Positions 1 through 11,070 of a stretch of 64,000 nucleotides of DNA are shown in pieces. The notes beneath the pieces were generated by a model. That model saw nothing but the letters and a program-made list of their open reading frames with translations. It was not told the DNA's origin and searched no databases. This DNA comes from Rhizophagus clarus. Its lineage: Eukaryota; Glomeromycota; Glomeromycetes; Glomerales; Glomeraceae. The stretch covers positions 1,116,001 through 1,180,000 of the forward strand of contig BLAL01000012.1 of the NCBI GenBank assembly GCA_015698045.1. The letters are read 5' to 3'. Made by a program: the position numbers and the translations under genes. The number at the start of each line of letters is the position of its first letter. The first letter of the stretch is position 1.

Positions 1-594
1 CCATGGAATTGTTTAGAAAACTTAACTTTACCTTTCTTACAAATTCTAAAAGCTAGTTATGTTCCTGTCAAACCTTTAACATGTTTAATTGGAAATACTA
101 GTGGTTCTCTTGTTGAAATAAAAATTGATTATACAAATCACAATGAGATTGATAATAAAAGAATTATTCAGGTTATTTATCATAATTGTCCAAGCCTTAA
201 GTATCTTAAATTGGAGATTATAAGTGATAATATTCCAGAATTAGAAAATTTATTAATTAATTGTCAAAGTTTAATTAGGTTATATATTCTTTTTAATGAA
301 CTTAAATTTAATTGGAATAATTTATTTAACATATTAACTGAATTGTCACCTAGTAGTTTGTTTAAATTCAAATTTTTTAGTTCTTATGCATCACCTAATT
401 TAGATTCCTTTAAAATATTCTTAAGTAATTGGAAAGGGAGAAAACCTTTGTTATTAAAATTTAGCATAATGAAAAATATTGAAGAAGAATATTCTACTTT
501 AATAGAAAAATATAAATCAGAAGGGGTAATTAATAAATGTACCTTAGTAATAATTGGGGGTTTTAATTCTTCTAAAAAAATCGTAATCGATTAA
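1..594 (+). CDS. F-box/LRR-like family protein, 3' part (5' end outside window)
   Basis: The frame is open from base 1 to the TAA at 592-594, so this is the last 197 residues of a gene that begins before the window. It aligns by eye with the C-terminal half of the five complete F-box genes downstream: SLVEIKIDY, NKRIIQVIYHNCPSLKYLKL, ELENLLINCQSL, SLFKFKFF and FLSNWKGRKPLLLKF occur in the same order. These segments resemble the leucine-rich repeats that follow an F-box and normally hold the ubiquitination target. It lacks the DFEW terminus of its paralogues and ends in a Lys/Val/Ile-rich tail, so its last residues have diverged. The F-box itself is not visible here and is inferred from the family. 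Confidence 0.8.
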   Translation, partial: PWNCLENLTLPFLQILKASYVPVKPLTCLIGNTSGSLVEIKIDYTNHNEIDNKRIIQVIYHNCPSLKYLKLEIISDNIPELENLLINCQSLIRLYILFNELKFNWNNLFNILTELSPSSLFKFKFFSSYASPNLDSFKIFLSNWKGRKPLLLKFSIMKNIEEEYSTLIEKYKSEGVINKCTLVIIGGFNSSKKIVID

Positions 595-2114
595 TTGATT
601 GATTACACATAGTAGCCATATCAATTATTAATTTTTGAAATTACTATTAAATAAAACTTATTTATTTACTTCTGCCCATCCATTCACAAAATGTGGTTCG
701 ATATAACTAATTTGCAATTAACATCATCATATTATCAAGTTATTATTAGATTTTACTAATTTTATTTCACCCACTTTCCGATTGTAATCGGTTCGGATTC
801 ATGTAATAACGGCAGAAGTTATTGATGTTGACCAGCCGAAATCAATTGAAAGTGAGACGAAAAGTAGTAAAATCCATATTATTGTTATTAACAAAATAAT
901 TGTTGATGTCGAGTAAAAACATCGCATATGCTGAAAAAATTGGGAAAATTATTTACATTTTGAAATAAATAAAGATTTGTCGTACAATATAAATTTTTTT
1001 TTTTCCAATTTCGTGCACTTACGTTTAACATTCAATTTCTAAAATTGCTATTTTTTTTTTTTCTTTATTTAATTTGGCTGAAAGATTATGCTGATTTTTT
1101 TGAGCTTAACATTTAATAATAAATATGTATAAAAATCATTTACATATTGTAAGTATAAATTGTCTTAAAAACTAAGCCCAACGCTAACCCAAATAAAATT
1201 AAAATAAAATTTAATTAGCCACAAAAAATTAATACAAATTGGTTTTAAAAACAACTAAGCCCCTTCGGCTTAGCTAACTAAATGCTAAGCCAAAAAAAGT
1301 TATATATTTTGACTTGAAAATAAAAATAACTAAGCCATTTCTTGTTAAATACTAAGCCCAAAGCAATTTTTTATTATTAAAATAAATATATATATATATA
1401 TGGCTAATTATTAATAAAATTTACCCTAATTTTTTTAAAAATGAAACAAATAAAGCTTTCCCTATCAACAATTAATTAAATAAACCCTTATAACTCGATA
1501 GAATACTTCAATCACGCTTGATCATAGACTTTTCACTACTGATGAATAAACTGATAATGTGTCATATAGGATTAAGGATTATAAAGCAACAACATACTTA
1601 TAATTTCTAAAATAAAATACAGAATACAAATTACTATAATTAATGTCAGAAAGAGTTTATAATTTAAAAATTGCAAGAACCACACAATTACATAGATTTT
1701 AACCAACTATACTCAATAGAAGGTAATTTTGCAATTTATTCTGTCATAGTCAAACATTACGTGCAGTTTACTTAAATTATTATTATCCAGGATTATCAAA
1801 ATTTGAAAATAAATTGATTCAATAAACAAATATATTAAAGAAGGAAAATATTGAGCTAGTAACTATCAACAATTGATGAAAGAAAGCCATCATATAAAAT
1901 GATTATTTGGTAAATTAAATTGGAAGAAACTTGCTCATAACCTTGAATATTTCAAGTACTCATTAGATTCTGCACTTTAAATTTGGATAATTATAATCTT
2001 CAATACTTCAAGTATTCATATGTCTGAACAACCCGTTAATAAAACTAATAAAGCAACAACAGAATTGATAAAGTTTTTTTTAAAAAGTTTACGCTTTGAA
2101 TACAAACCACCGAA
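595..2114. other. Non-coding AT-rich spacer with CTAAGCC words
   Basis: No convincing coding frame. Between about 1170 and 1360 the word CTAAGCC or GGCTTAG recurs at least seven times, including a small hairpin around CTAAGCCCCTTCGGCTTAG. A short TA microsatellite lies at about 1387-1401. Confidence 0.5.
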
Positions 2115-2500
2115 ATGAACAACCAATATATCACTAAAAGTTTAAACCCCGCAACTTACCGATCGGAATTTTTAGCGAAATACAACATCAAAGCTTATAA
2201 AGCTATTAAAACACCTTCAGTAGATCGTCAATGGATCGGATTCTTTGAGCGGCACACGGATACGAATTTCGTCCTAAGAACTTCGTTAGATGGTCCCGCA
2301 GTGATCCTGTAAGGAAAAATCAACGTTAGCCTCGTGACAAGCAGGCTGATGGTTCATCCAGCAAAAAGAGCGCATCTCAACGGTTCAGCAGTAGCACTAA
2401 CTCGGTCAAAAAGAAACATAAGAAACAGAACAAGTCGAAGGACTCCATCAAGATTTTTAATACTTTAGCAGATCCATTAAGAAAATTTGTGTCTAATTAC
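2115..2500 (+). pseudogene. Frameshifted coding fragment, possibly the end of a retroelement ORF1
   Basis: A 65-residue frame starting MNNQYITKSLNPATYRSEF runs to 2312. From about 2282 a second frame reads WSRSDPVRKNQR, a stop, then PRDKQADGSSSKKSASQ and a basic Ser/Lys/Gln-rich stretch ending near KIFNTLADPLRKFVSN. Both frames are markedly more GC-rich than their surroundings and adjoin each other, which suggests one protein broken by a frameshift and a stop codon. Low-complexity basic tails of this kind are common in gag-like ORF1 proteins of non-LTR retroelements, but no zinc knuckle or reverse transcriptase is present, so the assignment is tentative. It could equally be the end of a host DNA-binding protein. 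Confidence 0.3.
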
Positions 2501-3107
2501 TTTATTTTATTTTTGATGAATAGTATAGTCCTTAACCCATTCTTTTTTTTTTGTTCTCGTAATTATTACATGTAATCTAGATTTTAGTGATTATCTTTTT
2601 TTCCTTATTATTAGTGAAAAAATTAGCACACCTTTTAATATTTAAATAATTTATGATGAAGAACATTCTGCAAAGTAAGAATAATTCCTGGTATAAAAAC
2701 TTGATTTTGTTAGTGTCACTGTCTTGCCAGTGCATGATCCCATTTTCAGTTACTAGGTACTTTTTACTTTGTTTTGATAAAAAGAATAAAAAAGTTTGAT
2801 TTTTAATTTTATTTTGTTCATTAAATTTATTTATTATGTATTATTAGCCTTATGACTGTATGTCACAGTATTTTGTGACGGTTGGAGTAATTACTTTATC
2901 AAATCATTTGATTTGATGGGGCTTATGTATTTTTATAAGATATATTTTTTTTTTTTTTAATTAATATACTAGAATAAAGATTATCATGGAATTGGTTTGA
3001 TTTATTTGATTAATTTTTTTTTAATTTTACATATTGTTAGTTTAAAATTTAACATTTATATCCGACAACAACAACTGTGGAATAGCGGCGGATTTGAATG
3101 ACCGCTC

Positions 3108-3329
3108 TTGGTGAAACTCCGTATCAAAGAACATAACCCAACGGTCATCAAGTGTTTATATAATATTTCTCGGCCATGGATTCAAAAACAGACCCTTAAA
3201 CACTACCTCCAACATCACAACATAGATACACACAACCTAAAGCCTGGAAGCGATATGATTATTTGGATCTTTGCAAAGGAAAGTATTTGTCCCCAAATTG
3301 TACTAATTCACCTTCTACAACAACTATGA
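3108..3329 (+). CDS. Small unrecognised ORF
   Basis: A 73-residue frame beginning MVKLRIKEHNPTVIKCLYNI. Its composition is richer in G+C and in His, Pro and Gln codons than random AT-rich DNA here, and the same frame is open for a few codons upstream of the ATG. No domain is recognised. It may be an eroded piece of a larger gene or of a retroelement. No promoter-like or splice context decides the matter. Confidence 0.2.
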   Translation: MVKLRIKEHNPTVIKCLYNISRPWIQKQTLKHYLQHHNIDTHNLKPGSDMIIWIFAKESICPQIVLIHLLQQL

Positions 3330-4724
3330 ATATTACCCTCCTAGTACACCTTTCATTATATCCCAATAATTCATCTATCAACTTGTAGGTTTTTAAAGAA
3401 ATCATTCTATGCCTAACAGTATTTACGCATAGCATCTTCTTAAAGGTGTGAAAGAATAATACGGAAAACAATTTATGATTGTATTTACACTTTCGAGTTT
3501 GGTGAGTATGCACTTACCGCCTAGTTGATAAGTGAATCAGGTATTATTTCATCATGCGAAATTATTAACTATTACGACTTTATTGATTCTTTACTACACT
3601 CTATATGTCACTGAGCCAAATCACTAATCTGACTTTTAAAATGATATCAGAATATCATATCACTAGCTGTATTTTTTCTCATCGAAGGAAGGGCTTTGAT
3701 TTTCTGGATTTACGGTATAAAGATAATTTTTATTACAAGTTATTTAGTCTCTTTGGAAAATTTAAATGCAATATATGTACTGTATATATATATACACAAA
3801 ATATATTATTTTTCTTTTATTCTTTGTAACTTTATTTATTTATTTATTTATTTAGAAAGAATTATAATAATTCTATTATTAAAACCTATTACTAATAGAT
3901 TTATTATAATAGGTTTTAACGTTTTTTATAACTCTTTTTTTCCTCTTTTTTTAAATAAATAAATAAATAAATAAATGAAAACCTAGTAATATCAAATTAA
4001 CAACATTTGAAATATTCGAATTGGAACAAGTTTATTTTATTTTAATTATTAATAAATCAATTAAAGGGGATACGTTTATTTTTTATTAGACTTATTGATA
4101 AGGCTTATTGTTGACTAATTGACAAGCTGATTGTCAATACGTCATTAATCAAATATTTAAGCGCATTATTTAATCATCATATTTAATAAAATTTATATTG
4201 ATTGTGAGACAAGGAAAAAGATAAAATGTTGTAATTTTATGCTTGTAAATCATGGTATTCACAAGTATCAAAGCTATATAAATAATTAGTACGAAATCTA
4301 ATAGATGTCACGTGCTTCATTCTACACATTGTTCAATAATGATTGGTGTTATTCAATTGCTATTCCTGGTTCTATGTATATTTCGGTAACGGATCGGATC
4401 GGGTCGGGTGATTACCCTGACCCGATGGGAAATTACGGAGTTATGCTCCGACACGTGAAAAAACATGTGACGAATATTTTGTGACAAAATAGGCCTTTTT
4501 CTAACCTAAAAAAGTCATGTTCCTCAGATAATAACCAGTGAAGGTTGTGTGCCCGATGTGATGGATATTCATAAGTCACGTGCTCGGAACTTTATTTTGC
4601 CATAACTAGGCAACTAGGCTTGTATAATTGCGTCATCGGCGTCAAATCACATGACTATGCCTAATTCGTAACTGCACATAATACAAATAAATGAGTCATT
4701 TGAACAACATGACTATTCCTTATT
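3330..4724. other. Intergenic region upstream of the first complete F-box gene
   Basis: No gene seen. It holds TTTA/AAAT microsatellite tracts (about 3835-3855 and 3952-3976), a GC-rich imperfect hairpin at about 4390-4425 built from ATCGGGTCGGGT and ACCCTGACCCGAT, and CACGTG E-box hexamers near 4312, 4453 and 4577. The E-boxes are candidate upstream elements for the gene at 4814. Confidence 0.4.
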
Positions 4725-4749
4725 CGTAACCACACAACGTTTCACGAAC
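4725..4749 (+). promoter_or_regulatory. Family upstream motif (variant)
   Basis: CGTAACCACACAACGTTTCA, a variant of the motif CGTAATCGTACAATGTGTCA that precedes the paralogues. It ends 64 bases before the ATG of the F-box gene at 4814. Confidence 0.4.
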
Positions 4750-4813
4750 CTAAGTATTTTAATGCAAATAAATAAATAATGTCAAAAACAAATTTACACA
4801 CTTTTACAAAAAA

Positions 4814-6238
4814 ATGTTAAATAGGGATATACTTTATTTGGTATTAGAAGAATTACAAGATGATAAAAAAGCCCTTTGTTCATCCCTTTCTGTAAATAAA
4901 ACATGGTGTGAAATAATTATTCGAATTTTATGGAGAAATCCTTGGAAATACACAACTAGTGGATATAAGATCTTTTCATTATTTATAGTAATCGTTTCGC
5001 ACTTAACGGAAAAATCAAGAAATAATCTAAAAATTCAAGGCGTTGATTTACCTTCAGTTTCATCTCAAAAACCTTTATTTAATTATATTAGTCTTTGTAG
5101 ACATTTAAATTTAAATGGAATTGATAAAATATTAAATACTGTTAAATATCATTATTCGAGTTCAGCTTTAACAATTTTAAAAAATGAAATATATAATCTT
5201 TTTATTAATGAAAATACAAAATTTACACATCTCTATTTGCCTCAACGATTTGATTATCAAATACATTTTATTTCTGGAGCTAAACAGTGTTTTTCGGAAA
5301 TGGAATTTCTTAGTTGTTATACTTTAGCAAACGACAATATTTTAGCTGGATTAGCGGATATATGCAATTCGATTAAAAAATTGGAACTTTTTATTGAACC
5401 GAGAAGAAACAATGATGGTATTAGTAAATTAATTAATTCTTCTAAAAAATTGATTGAAGTTCGTTTATTAACCGATCCTCTATTGGATATTCCTGATCTT
5501 GAAGAATCATATAATGAAATTCTTGAAAATTCATTAATGAAACATGCACATACACTACAATATTTTAAGTCGACTGAACTACCTACCACAAAAATTCTTT
5601 CATCTTTGGTAAATTTAAAAAGATTGGAATTAAGTGTTAATTTTCTAGATGTAAAATTGAATAATTTAGGAAATATATCACTACCTAATTTAAGAATTTT
5701 AAAATCTGAAAATTTTCAAATCAAAGTTTTAAGAAATTTAATTGTAAATACAAATGGAAGCCTGATTAAAATAAGTATTGATGATGCAGCTAATAATGAG
5801 GTTGAAAACAACAAAAACATTATTCAAGCAATTTATCAAAATTGTCCAAATCTTATGTATCTTAAATTATTGATTAAAAATGAAAATATTTTAGAATTAG
5901 AAAAATTATTAACTAATTGTCAGTATTTAAGTGGGTTTTATTTTCTTAACGAAAGTGCATGTGATTTTGATAAATTATTCGGAGTGTTAACTCTATCATC
6001 ATCAAAAAGTTTGTTCAAATTTAAATTTAATAATATTCGTCCTTATGAACCATTTAATCTAGATTCCTTAAAATTATTTTTTGATAACTGGAAAGGTAGA
6101 CATCCTATGTTATTACAACTTGATTCACATGGAAATGGTTATTTAACCAATTTAATTTTAAAATATAAGTCTGATGGAGTTATTAAAAAGTTTGATGATG
6201 TGTATAAAAATTATATTTTTGAAGATTTTGAATGGTAA
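4814..6238 (+). CDS. F-box/LRR-like protein, 474 aa
   Basis: Single uninterrupted frame. Residues 1-46 (LNRDILYLVLEELQDDKKAL, then SVNKTWCEIIIRILWRNPWKY) match the F-box fold: the D-I-L helix start, the L/V-N-K-x-W-C-E segment and the terminal W-RNPW-KY. F-box proteins bind Skp1 through this domain in SCF ubiquitin ligases and recruit substrates with the remainder. The rest is Leu/Ile/Asn-rich with irregular LRR-like units, including FTHLYLPQ, LENSLMKHAHTLQYFK, SLVNLKRLELS and NCPNLMYLKL. The C-terminus reads EDFEW, shared with three paralogues. The chosen ATG directly starts the family N-terminus and follows an A-rich leader. The upstream motif at 4725 suggests shared regulation with its neighbours. 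The substrate is unknown. Confidence 0.9.
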   Translation: MLNRDILYLVLEELQDDKKALCSSLSVNKTWCEIIIRILWRNPWKYTTSGYKIFSLFIVIVSHLTEKSRNNLKIQGVDLPSVSSQKPLFNYISLCRHLNLNGIDKILNTVKYHYSSSALTILKNEIYNLFINENTKFTHLYLPQRFDYQIHFISGAKQCFSEMEFLSCYTLANDNILAGLADICNSIKKLELFIEPRRNNDGISKLINSSKKLIEVRLLTDPLLDIPDLEESYNEILENSLMKHAHTLQYFKSTELPTTKILSSLVNLKRLELSVNFLDVKLNNLGNISLPNLRILKSENFQIKVLRNLIVNTNGSLIKISIDDAANNEVENNKNIIQAIYQNCPNLMYLKLLIKNENILELEKLLTNCQYLSGFYFLNESACDFDKLFGVLTLSSSKSLFKFKFNNIRPYEPFNLDSLKLFFDNWKGRHPMLLQLDSHGNGYLTNLILKYKSDGVIKKFDDVYKNYIFEDFEW

Positions 6239-6455
6239 AACAATTTTAATTAATTAGAAATTTATTTATTACTATGTTGCAGAGCTTTATTCTTGATGGT
6301 ATAATATTCATGTAATACAAATACAATTTTTTAAAATAAAGGGTATAATATTTTACAATTTTTTTTTTTTTAAAAAAAAAGAAATCTTTAAAGAATGAAA
6401 ATAATCTTTATGCCGGTGCGACAGTGCGTGCCAATAATCACGTGCTTTTCTGAGA
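6239..6455. other. Short intergenic spacer
   Basis: AT-rich spacer of about 220 bases between two tandem F-box genes. It contains an A/T homopolymer palindrome near 6360-6385 and a CACGTG E-box at about 6439-6444 just upstream of the family motif. Confidence 0.4.
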
Positions 6456-6480
6456 CGTAATCGTACAATGTGTCACAAGC
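6456..6480 (+). promoter_or_regulatory. Family upstream motif (best match)
   Basis: CGTAATCGTACAATGTGTCA followed by CAAGC, ending 82 bases before the family ATG at 6563. The ATG of an extended frame (6470) lies inside this motif, which argues that 6470 is not the real start. Confidence 0.45.
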
Positions 6481-6562
6481 ACATTTTTGTAAAACAAATT
6501 TTTTTTTAAAAAAAAAAGAAAAAAAAGAACAAAAAAAAAAAAAAAAATTTTTTTTTGCAAAT

Positions 6563-8008
6563 ATGCCCAAGCTAAATAGAGATATTCTTTATTTGATATT
6601 CGAACAATTGTGTGATAATAAAAAAACCCTTTATTCATCACTTTTAGTCAATAAAATATGTTGTGAAATGATAATTCCAATTCTATGGAGAAATCCTTGG
6701 AAGTATTTAACGAATAATGAAAGTAAGAATTTATTATTTAACATAATTATTTCACATCTATCTGATGAATCAATAAATAATTTAAAAATTCAAGGAGTTG
6801 ATTTGTTGATAATTTCATATCAAAAACTTTTATTTAATTATATCAGTTTTTGTAAATATTTAAATTTAAATATGATTAATAACATAATTAATAATAATTA
6901 TTCAAAATATAAAAGTAATATATCAATTATTAAAAATGAAATATTCAATCTTTTGATTAATGAAAATACAAAATTTACACACCTTTATTTACCTCAACGA
7001 TTTGATTATCAAATATATCGTATTCCTGGAGCTAAGCAGTGTTTTTCGGACATCGTATTTCTTAGTTGTTATACTAGAATCAATGATAAAATTTTGATTG
7101 GACTGGCTGAAGTATGCCAATCAATTAAAGAATTAGAACTTTTTATCGAAACGGAAAAAAACAATTATGGTGTTATCAAGTTAATTAATGCCTCTAAAAC
7201 ATTAATTGATGTTCGTTTGATAACCAATTATGTAATTGGTTATGATTTTTTTATCAACTATTCAAATATTGATGTCAGATTTCATACAATTCTTGAAAAT
7301 TCGTTGATGAAATATCATGCAAATACCATACAATACTTTAAGATGACCACACCACCTACAACGGAAATTCTTTCATCATTGGTAAATTTAAAGGAATTGG
7401 AATTAAGTGTTAATAATCAGAATATAAAATTAAATAATTTAGAAAATATATTTCTACCATCATTACAAATTTTAAAATCTAATGTAGTTCGAGTCCAAGT
7501 TTTAAGGAATTTATTTGCAAATACAAATGGAAGCCTTATTAAAATAAGCATTAATGATATACCTCATAGTGAAATTGATAATAAAAGTATTGTTCAGGCC
7601 ATTTATCAATATTGTCCAAATCTTAAGTATCTTAAATTAATGTTTAGAAATGAAAGTATTTTAGAATTAGAACAATTATTAATTAATTGTCAGTATTTAA
7701 ATGGATTATATTTTTTTGCAATAGAAACTTTTGATTGGGATGAACTATTCAGAATGTTAACAATATCATCACCAACTAATTTAATTAAATTTAAATTTAA
7801 TGACGTTCTTTCACATGAGAAAATTATGCCTGAATCAATAAAACTATTTCTTGATAATTGGAGGGGTAGAAATCCAATATTATTACAATTTGATCCATAT
7901 GGATGTGCTGACTTAATTGATTTAATAGAAGAATATAAAAAGGAAGAAATTATTAGGAAGTTTGATAATTTACATGGAAATTTTCATTTTGGAGATTTTG
8001 AATGGTGA
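6563..8008 (+). CDS. F-box/LRR-like protein, 481 aa
   Basis: The frame is open from 6470, but that ATG falls within the conserved upstream motif and would add a low-complexity Lys/Phe leader encoded by poly(A)/poly(T). The ATG at 6563 gives MPKLNRDILYLIFEQLCDNK, which aligns with the start of every paralogue, so I use it. The F-box occupies about residues 3-48, ending in ILWRNPWKYL. Downstream are the family blocks INENTKFTHLYLPQRFDYQI, GAKQCFSDIVFLSCYT, SSLVNLKELELS, YCPNLKYLKL and FLDNWRGRNPILLQF, and a GDFEW terminus. The probable role is substrate recruitment to an SCF ubiquitin ligase, inferred from the F-box. It lies tandemly about 320 bases after the previous gene. Confidence 0.9.
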   Translation: MPKLNRDILYLIFEQLCDNKKTLYSSLLVNKICCEMIIPILWRNPWKYLTNNESKNLLFNIIISHLSDESINNLKIQGVDLLIISYQKLLFNYISFCKYLNLNMINNIINNNYSKYKSNISIIKNEIFNLLINENTKFTHLYLPQRFDYQIYRIPGAKQCFSDIVFLSCYTRINDKILIGLAEVCQSIKELELFIETEKNNYGVIKLINASKTLIDVRLITNYVIGYDFFINYSNIDVRFHTILENSLMKYHANTIQYFKMTTPPTTEILSSLVNLKELELSVNNQNIKLNNLENIFLPSLQILKSNVVRVQVLRNLFANTNGSLIKISINDIPHSEIDNKSIVQAIYQYCPNLKYLKLMFRNESILELEQLLINCQYLNGLYFFAIETFDWDELFRMLTISSPTNLIKFKFNDVLSHEKIMPESIKLFLDNWRGRNPILLQFDPYGCADLIDLIEEYKKEEIIRKFDNLHGNFHFGDFEW

Positions 8009-8762
8009 AAGAACTTTATAATATATTATAAGCATATGATTTATTATTAGCTATAATTTAATGAAGAATATATTTTTACAGAGCAACTTTTCAGAATTAC
8101 TATTTTATTATACTTATCTTTTAGTTAGTGAGCAGTATCTTATATATAATAAAGTTATTTAATACATAATTCCAAATAGCAGATAGTGTTTAGTAAATTC
8201 CAGTAAAATATATTATATTTTCGGAACTTATAAACGCAGATACTCAGAAATTTTATAGGTCAGTGCGGTAAATGCTTCAACTACCTTCATTTCATATTCT
8301 CAGTCTTGTAGAAAATAATTTGGTAATAACATTTTATCTTAGATTATAACAAGAAATTGGTTTTCATTAGGGGAGTAATTTACAATATGATATAGCTTAA
8401 TAGAAGGAGAATATTTTTATATATTTATTCCAATATTTTTATATAAATTAACTAATCCTGATTTGGTCTTTTGGTTAATTCAAATGAGAATCATTTCCAT
8501 AAACTCAAAAAAAAAAAAAATAAATGAATAATAAAATCATCATTATAATTCACTATAAAAAATTCTACTTTTGACGAAAAATAAATTCGCAAAATTTGTT
8601 ATGCGTGTTAAATAATTCTTCTGAGTAGGATTTCCATCTTTTTTTTTTAATTGAGTATAGCAAATTTAAAGCTAACAAAGATAAAGAAGACATAAAAGTA
8701 ACTAAATAATTATTATTGAAAACTAATAAATTCACCAAGTGATTAAGTGACGTTGCCACATA
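8009..8762. other. Intergenic AT-rich spacer
   Basis: No gene seen. The 74-residue minus-strand frame at 8565-8789 begins inside the family promoter motif read backwards and has no recognisable domain. Confidence 0.4.
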
Positions 8763-8787
8763 CGTAATAGTACAATGTTTCACAAGC
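8763..8787 (+). promoter_or_regulatory. Family upstream motif before a pseudogene
   Basis: CGTAATAGTACAATGTTTCA followed by CAAGC, ending 39 bases before the start of the decayed F-box copy at 8827. Confidence 0.4.
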
Positions 8788-8826
8788 ATATAAATACGAA
8801 TAATATGTCAAAGAAATTATTTTATA

Positions 8827-9176
8827 ATGTTCAAATTAAATGGAGATATTCTATGAATTGCAAACGATAAAAAGGCCCTTTATTCATCCCTATTAGTTAA
8901 TAAAATATGCTGCGAAGTAATTCTTCCAACTTTATGGAGAAATCCTTGGAAGTACTTAACTAATGGAAATATAAACTCCTTGTTTAACGTAATTATTTCA
9001 AACCTATCGGACGAATCATAATTTAATTTGGGTTTTTTACGTCTCAAAAACCTTTATTTAATTATATCAGATTTTGTAAACATTTAAATTTAGAGCGATT
9101 AATAATAAAGTAATTATTAGTAATAATGTGTCAATGATATATCAATTATTGAAAGTTAGATTCAATATTTTCAAAT
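8827..9176 (+). pseudogene. Decayed N-terminal part of an F-box gene
   Basis: It starts MFKLNGDIL then a TGA stop, followed in the same frame by a recognisable family block (NDKKALYSSLLVNKICCEV, then LPTLWRNPWKYLTNG). Stops and frameshifts accumulate from about 9020, and after about 9170 no family sequence remains, so the LRR-like two thirds are lost. A few residues of the first F-box helix (the family LYLIFEEL) are deleted next to the first stop. The promoter motif upstream is intact, so a short transcript is possible, but no full protein. Confidence 0.8.
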
Positions 9177-10287
9177 ATTTAGTGTTTTTTTTTAAAAAAA
9201 TAAATAAAAGGACTTTTATTCTATTAATATTTAATATATCATTGAAGCTTTATTTAAATATAAATAAGATTTTCTGATTGTTAAACAATCACAATTAAAT
9301 TATAAGAGATTTTTCGCTAAATTAATGATTTGATAATACATACAAGTATCATAGATTATTTTATTTTAAATTTCTGTATTTTTTTTTTAAAAAATGATTA
9401 TTCTAAATTGCTTATTCTCTAAGAATAGCATTTTCTATTGTTATGAGTAGTATTTTTTTTGTCCATAAATTTTTTAACCTAATACTAATCTAATAAAAAC
9501 TTCAAAGAATCTATTTTAAATTTATGATTACTTTTTCTTTCCACCTATTTTTCTGTCTATTAATTCCATTTAATGGTCATTTGTTTTTTTGTTTAGTAAT
9601 ATCTGCCCTATTTGTTTTCACATAATGCGTCTCCTTTATCTACAAGAAAATGCATTTGGAACTTGATAACCAAACTTGTTTTAAATCAAAACCATTTTGT
9701 TAATTTTTCACAAACACTTAATTTGATTTTCTGTAATTAGTTAGAATAATGTGTAATATGATTTTTTTTAAAATATTAACAAATAAATTTCACTTGCTTT
9801 CCACTGTAGTATAGTGATTCTGATTCTTGAGTGATTTCATTCTTGAATTATTGTGTCTTTCACTTGGATTTTAAACAATATTTTTGAATATTATTCCCTA
9901 ATATTCAACTTTTGATTAGGGTTTGTCTTTTATTTCATGTTTCTATGATTATATAGTAAAAACAATTATAGGGCTGTATATTTCTTAAAATAATTTGTGA
10001 TTTTCAAAACTGATGAATTATGGTTGGAGAAAATGCAATAAACTTTTTAATAATTGTCTAAATAAAAAAAGCAGTAATTAGAAATTAGAAAAATAGTTTT
10101 AAATAATAAAAATAACAAAAATTAGTTGGTATATACCGTTGATTATTGGTAAATATAGTAGATGATACGACCATTAAAATTATTTGAAATCCACTCATAT
10201 TTGTTGATTATTAAACCGCCATATGTTCAAATAAATAAATCCACCCCATATATTTACAAATTGATATAAAAAGTAAATAAAAAAATA
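9177..10287. other. Intergenic AT-rich region
   Basis: Homopolymer-rich sequence with no coding frame, RNA gene or clear repeat that I can support. Confidence 0.4.
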
Positions 10288-11070
10288 GATGTACCAAATA
10301 AAGTTATTAAGGTAAGAATGGTACAAAGGAATGATAAGGAAATGATAAAATAGTAGTTCAGAGCCAGATTGGTTAAAACCGCGTAGGATGAACTATTGTT
10401 TAAAGATTAACAACTGAACTATTGGGATATTAACAAGGGTAAAGATTTGATAATTTAGATAAGAGTATATATAAAAAAATTAATACAAAAAAAAAATTAA
10501 AGTTTATAAATGTGAAAAAAAAGAGTAGAAAAAATTTGTTATTAGAAGAAAGGGAAAGAGCAATCAATATTAAGAAGAATAAAAGTAATTAATCAAAAGA
10601 TGTACCAGATAAAGTTATTAAGGCAAGAATGGTACAGAGGAGCAATGAGGAAACAATAAAAAAGTAGTTCAGAGCCAAATTGGTTAAAACCGCATGGATG
10701 AACTATCATTTAAAGATTAATGATTAAACTATTCGGATATTAACAAGGGTAAGGATTTGATAAATTCAGATAAGGATATATAAAAAATTAATACAAAAAA
10801 ATTAAAAGTTTATAAATGTAAAAAAAAGAGTAGAAAAAAATTTGTTATTAGAAAAAAGAGGGGAAGAGCAATATTAAGAAGAATAAAAGTAATTAATAGA
10901 GAGATGTACCAGATAAAGTTATTAAGGTAAGAATGATACAAAGGAATAATAAGGAAACAATAAAAAAAAGTAGTTCAGAGCTGAATTGGTTAAAACTGCA
11001 TGGGATGAACTGTCATTTGAAGATTAATGACTGAACTATTGGGGTATAAAAAAAGGATAAGGATTTAGGA
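10288..11070 (+). repeat. Tandem repeat, units of about 305-311 bp, 2.5 copies
   Basis: Units start at GATGTACC at 10288, 10599 and 10903 (spacings 311 and 304). The third is cut near 11070. Each unit carries GTAGTTCAGAGC, a small palindrome around GGTTAAAACC, GGATGAAC, then a purine-rich stretch. Identity between units is high but interrupted by small indels. No coding potential. It may be the 5' non-coding part of an old retroelement or a satellite. Confidence 0.75.

Noticed and set aside
5317..5589. 90-residue minus-strand ORF
   Set aside because: Lies antisense within the intact F-box gene at 4814-6238 and shows no domain.
8565..8789. 74-residue minus-strand ORF
   Set aside because: Its start is the family promoter motif read backwards, and the same artefact occurs at 23580-23795.
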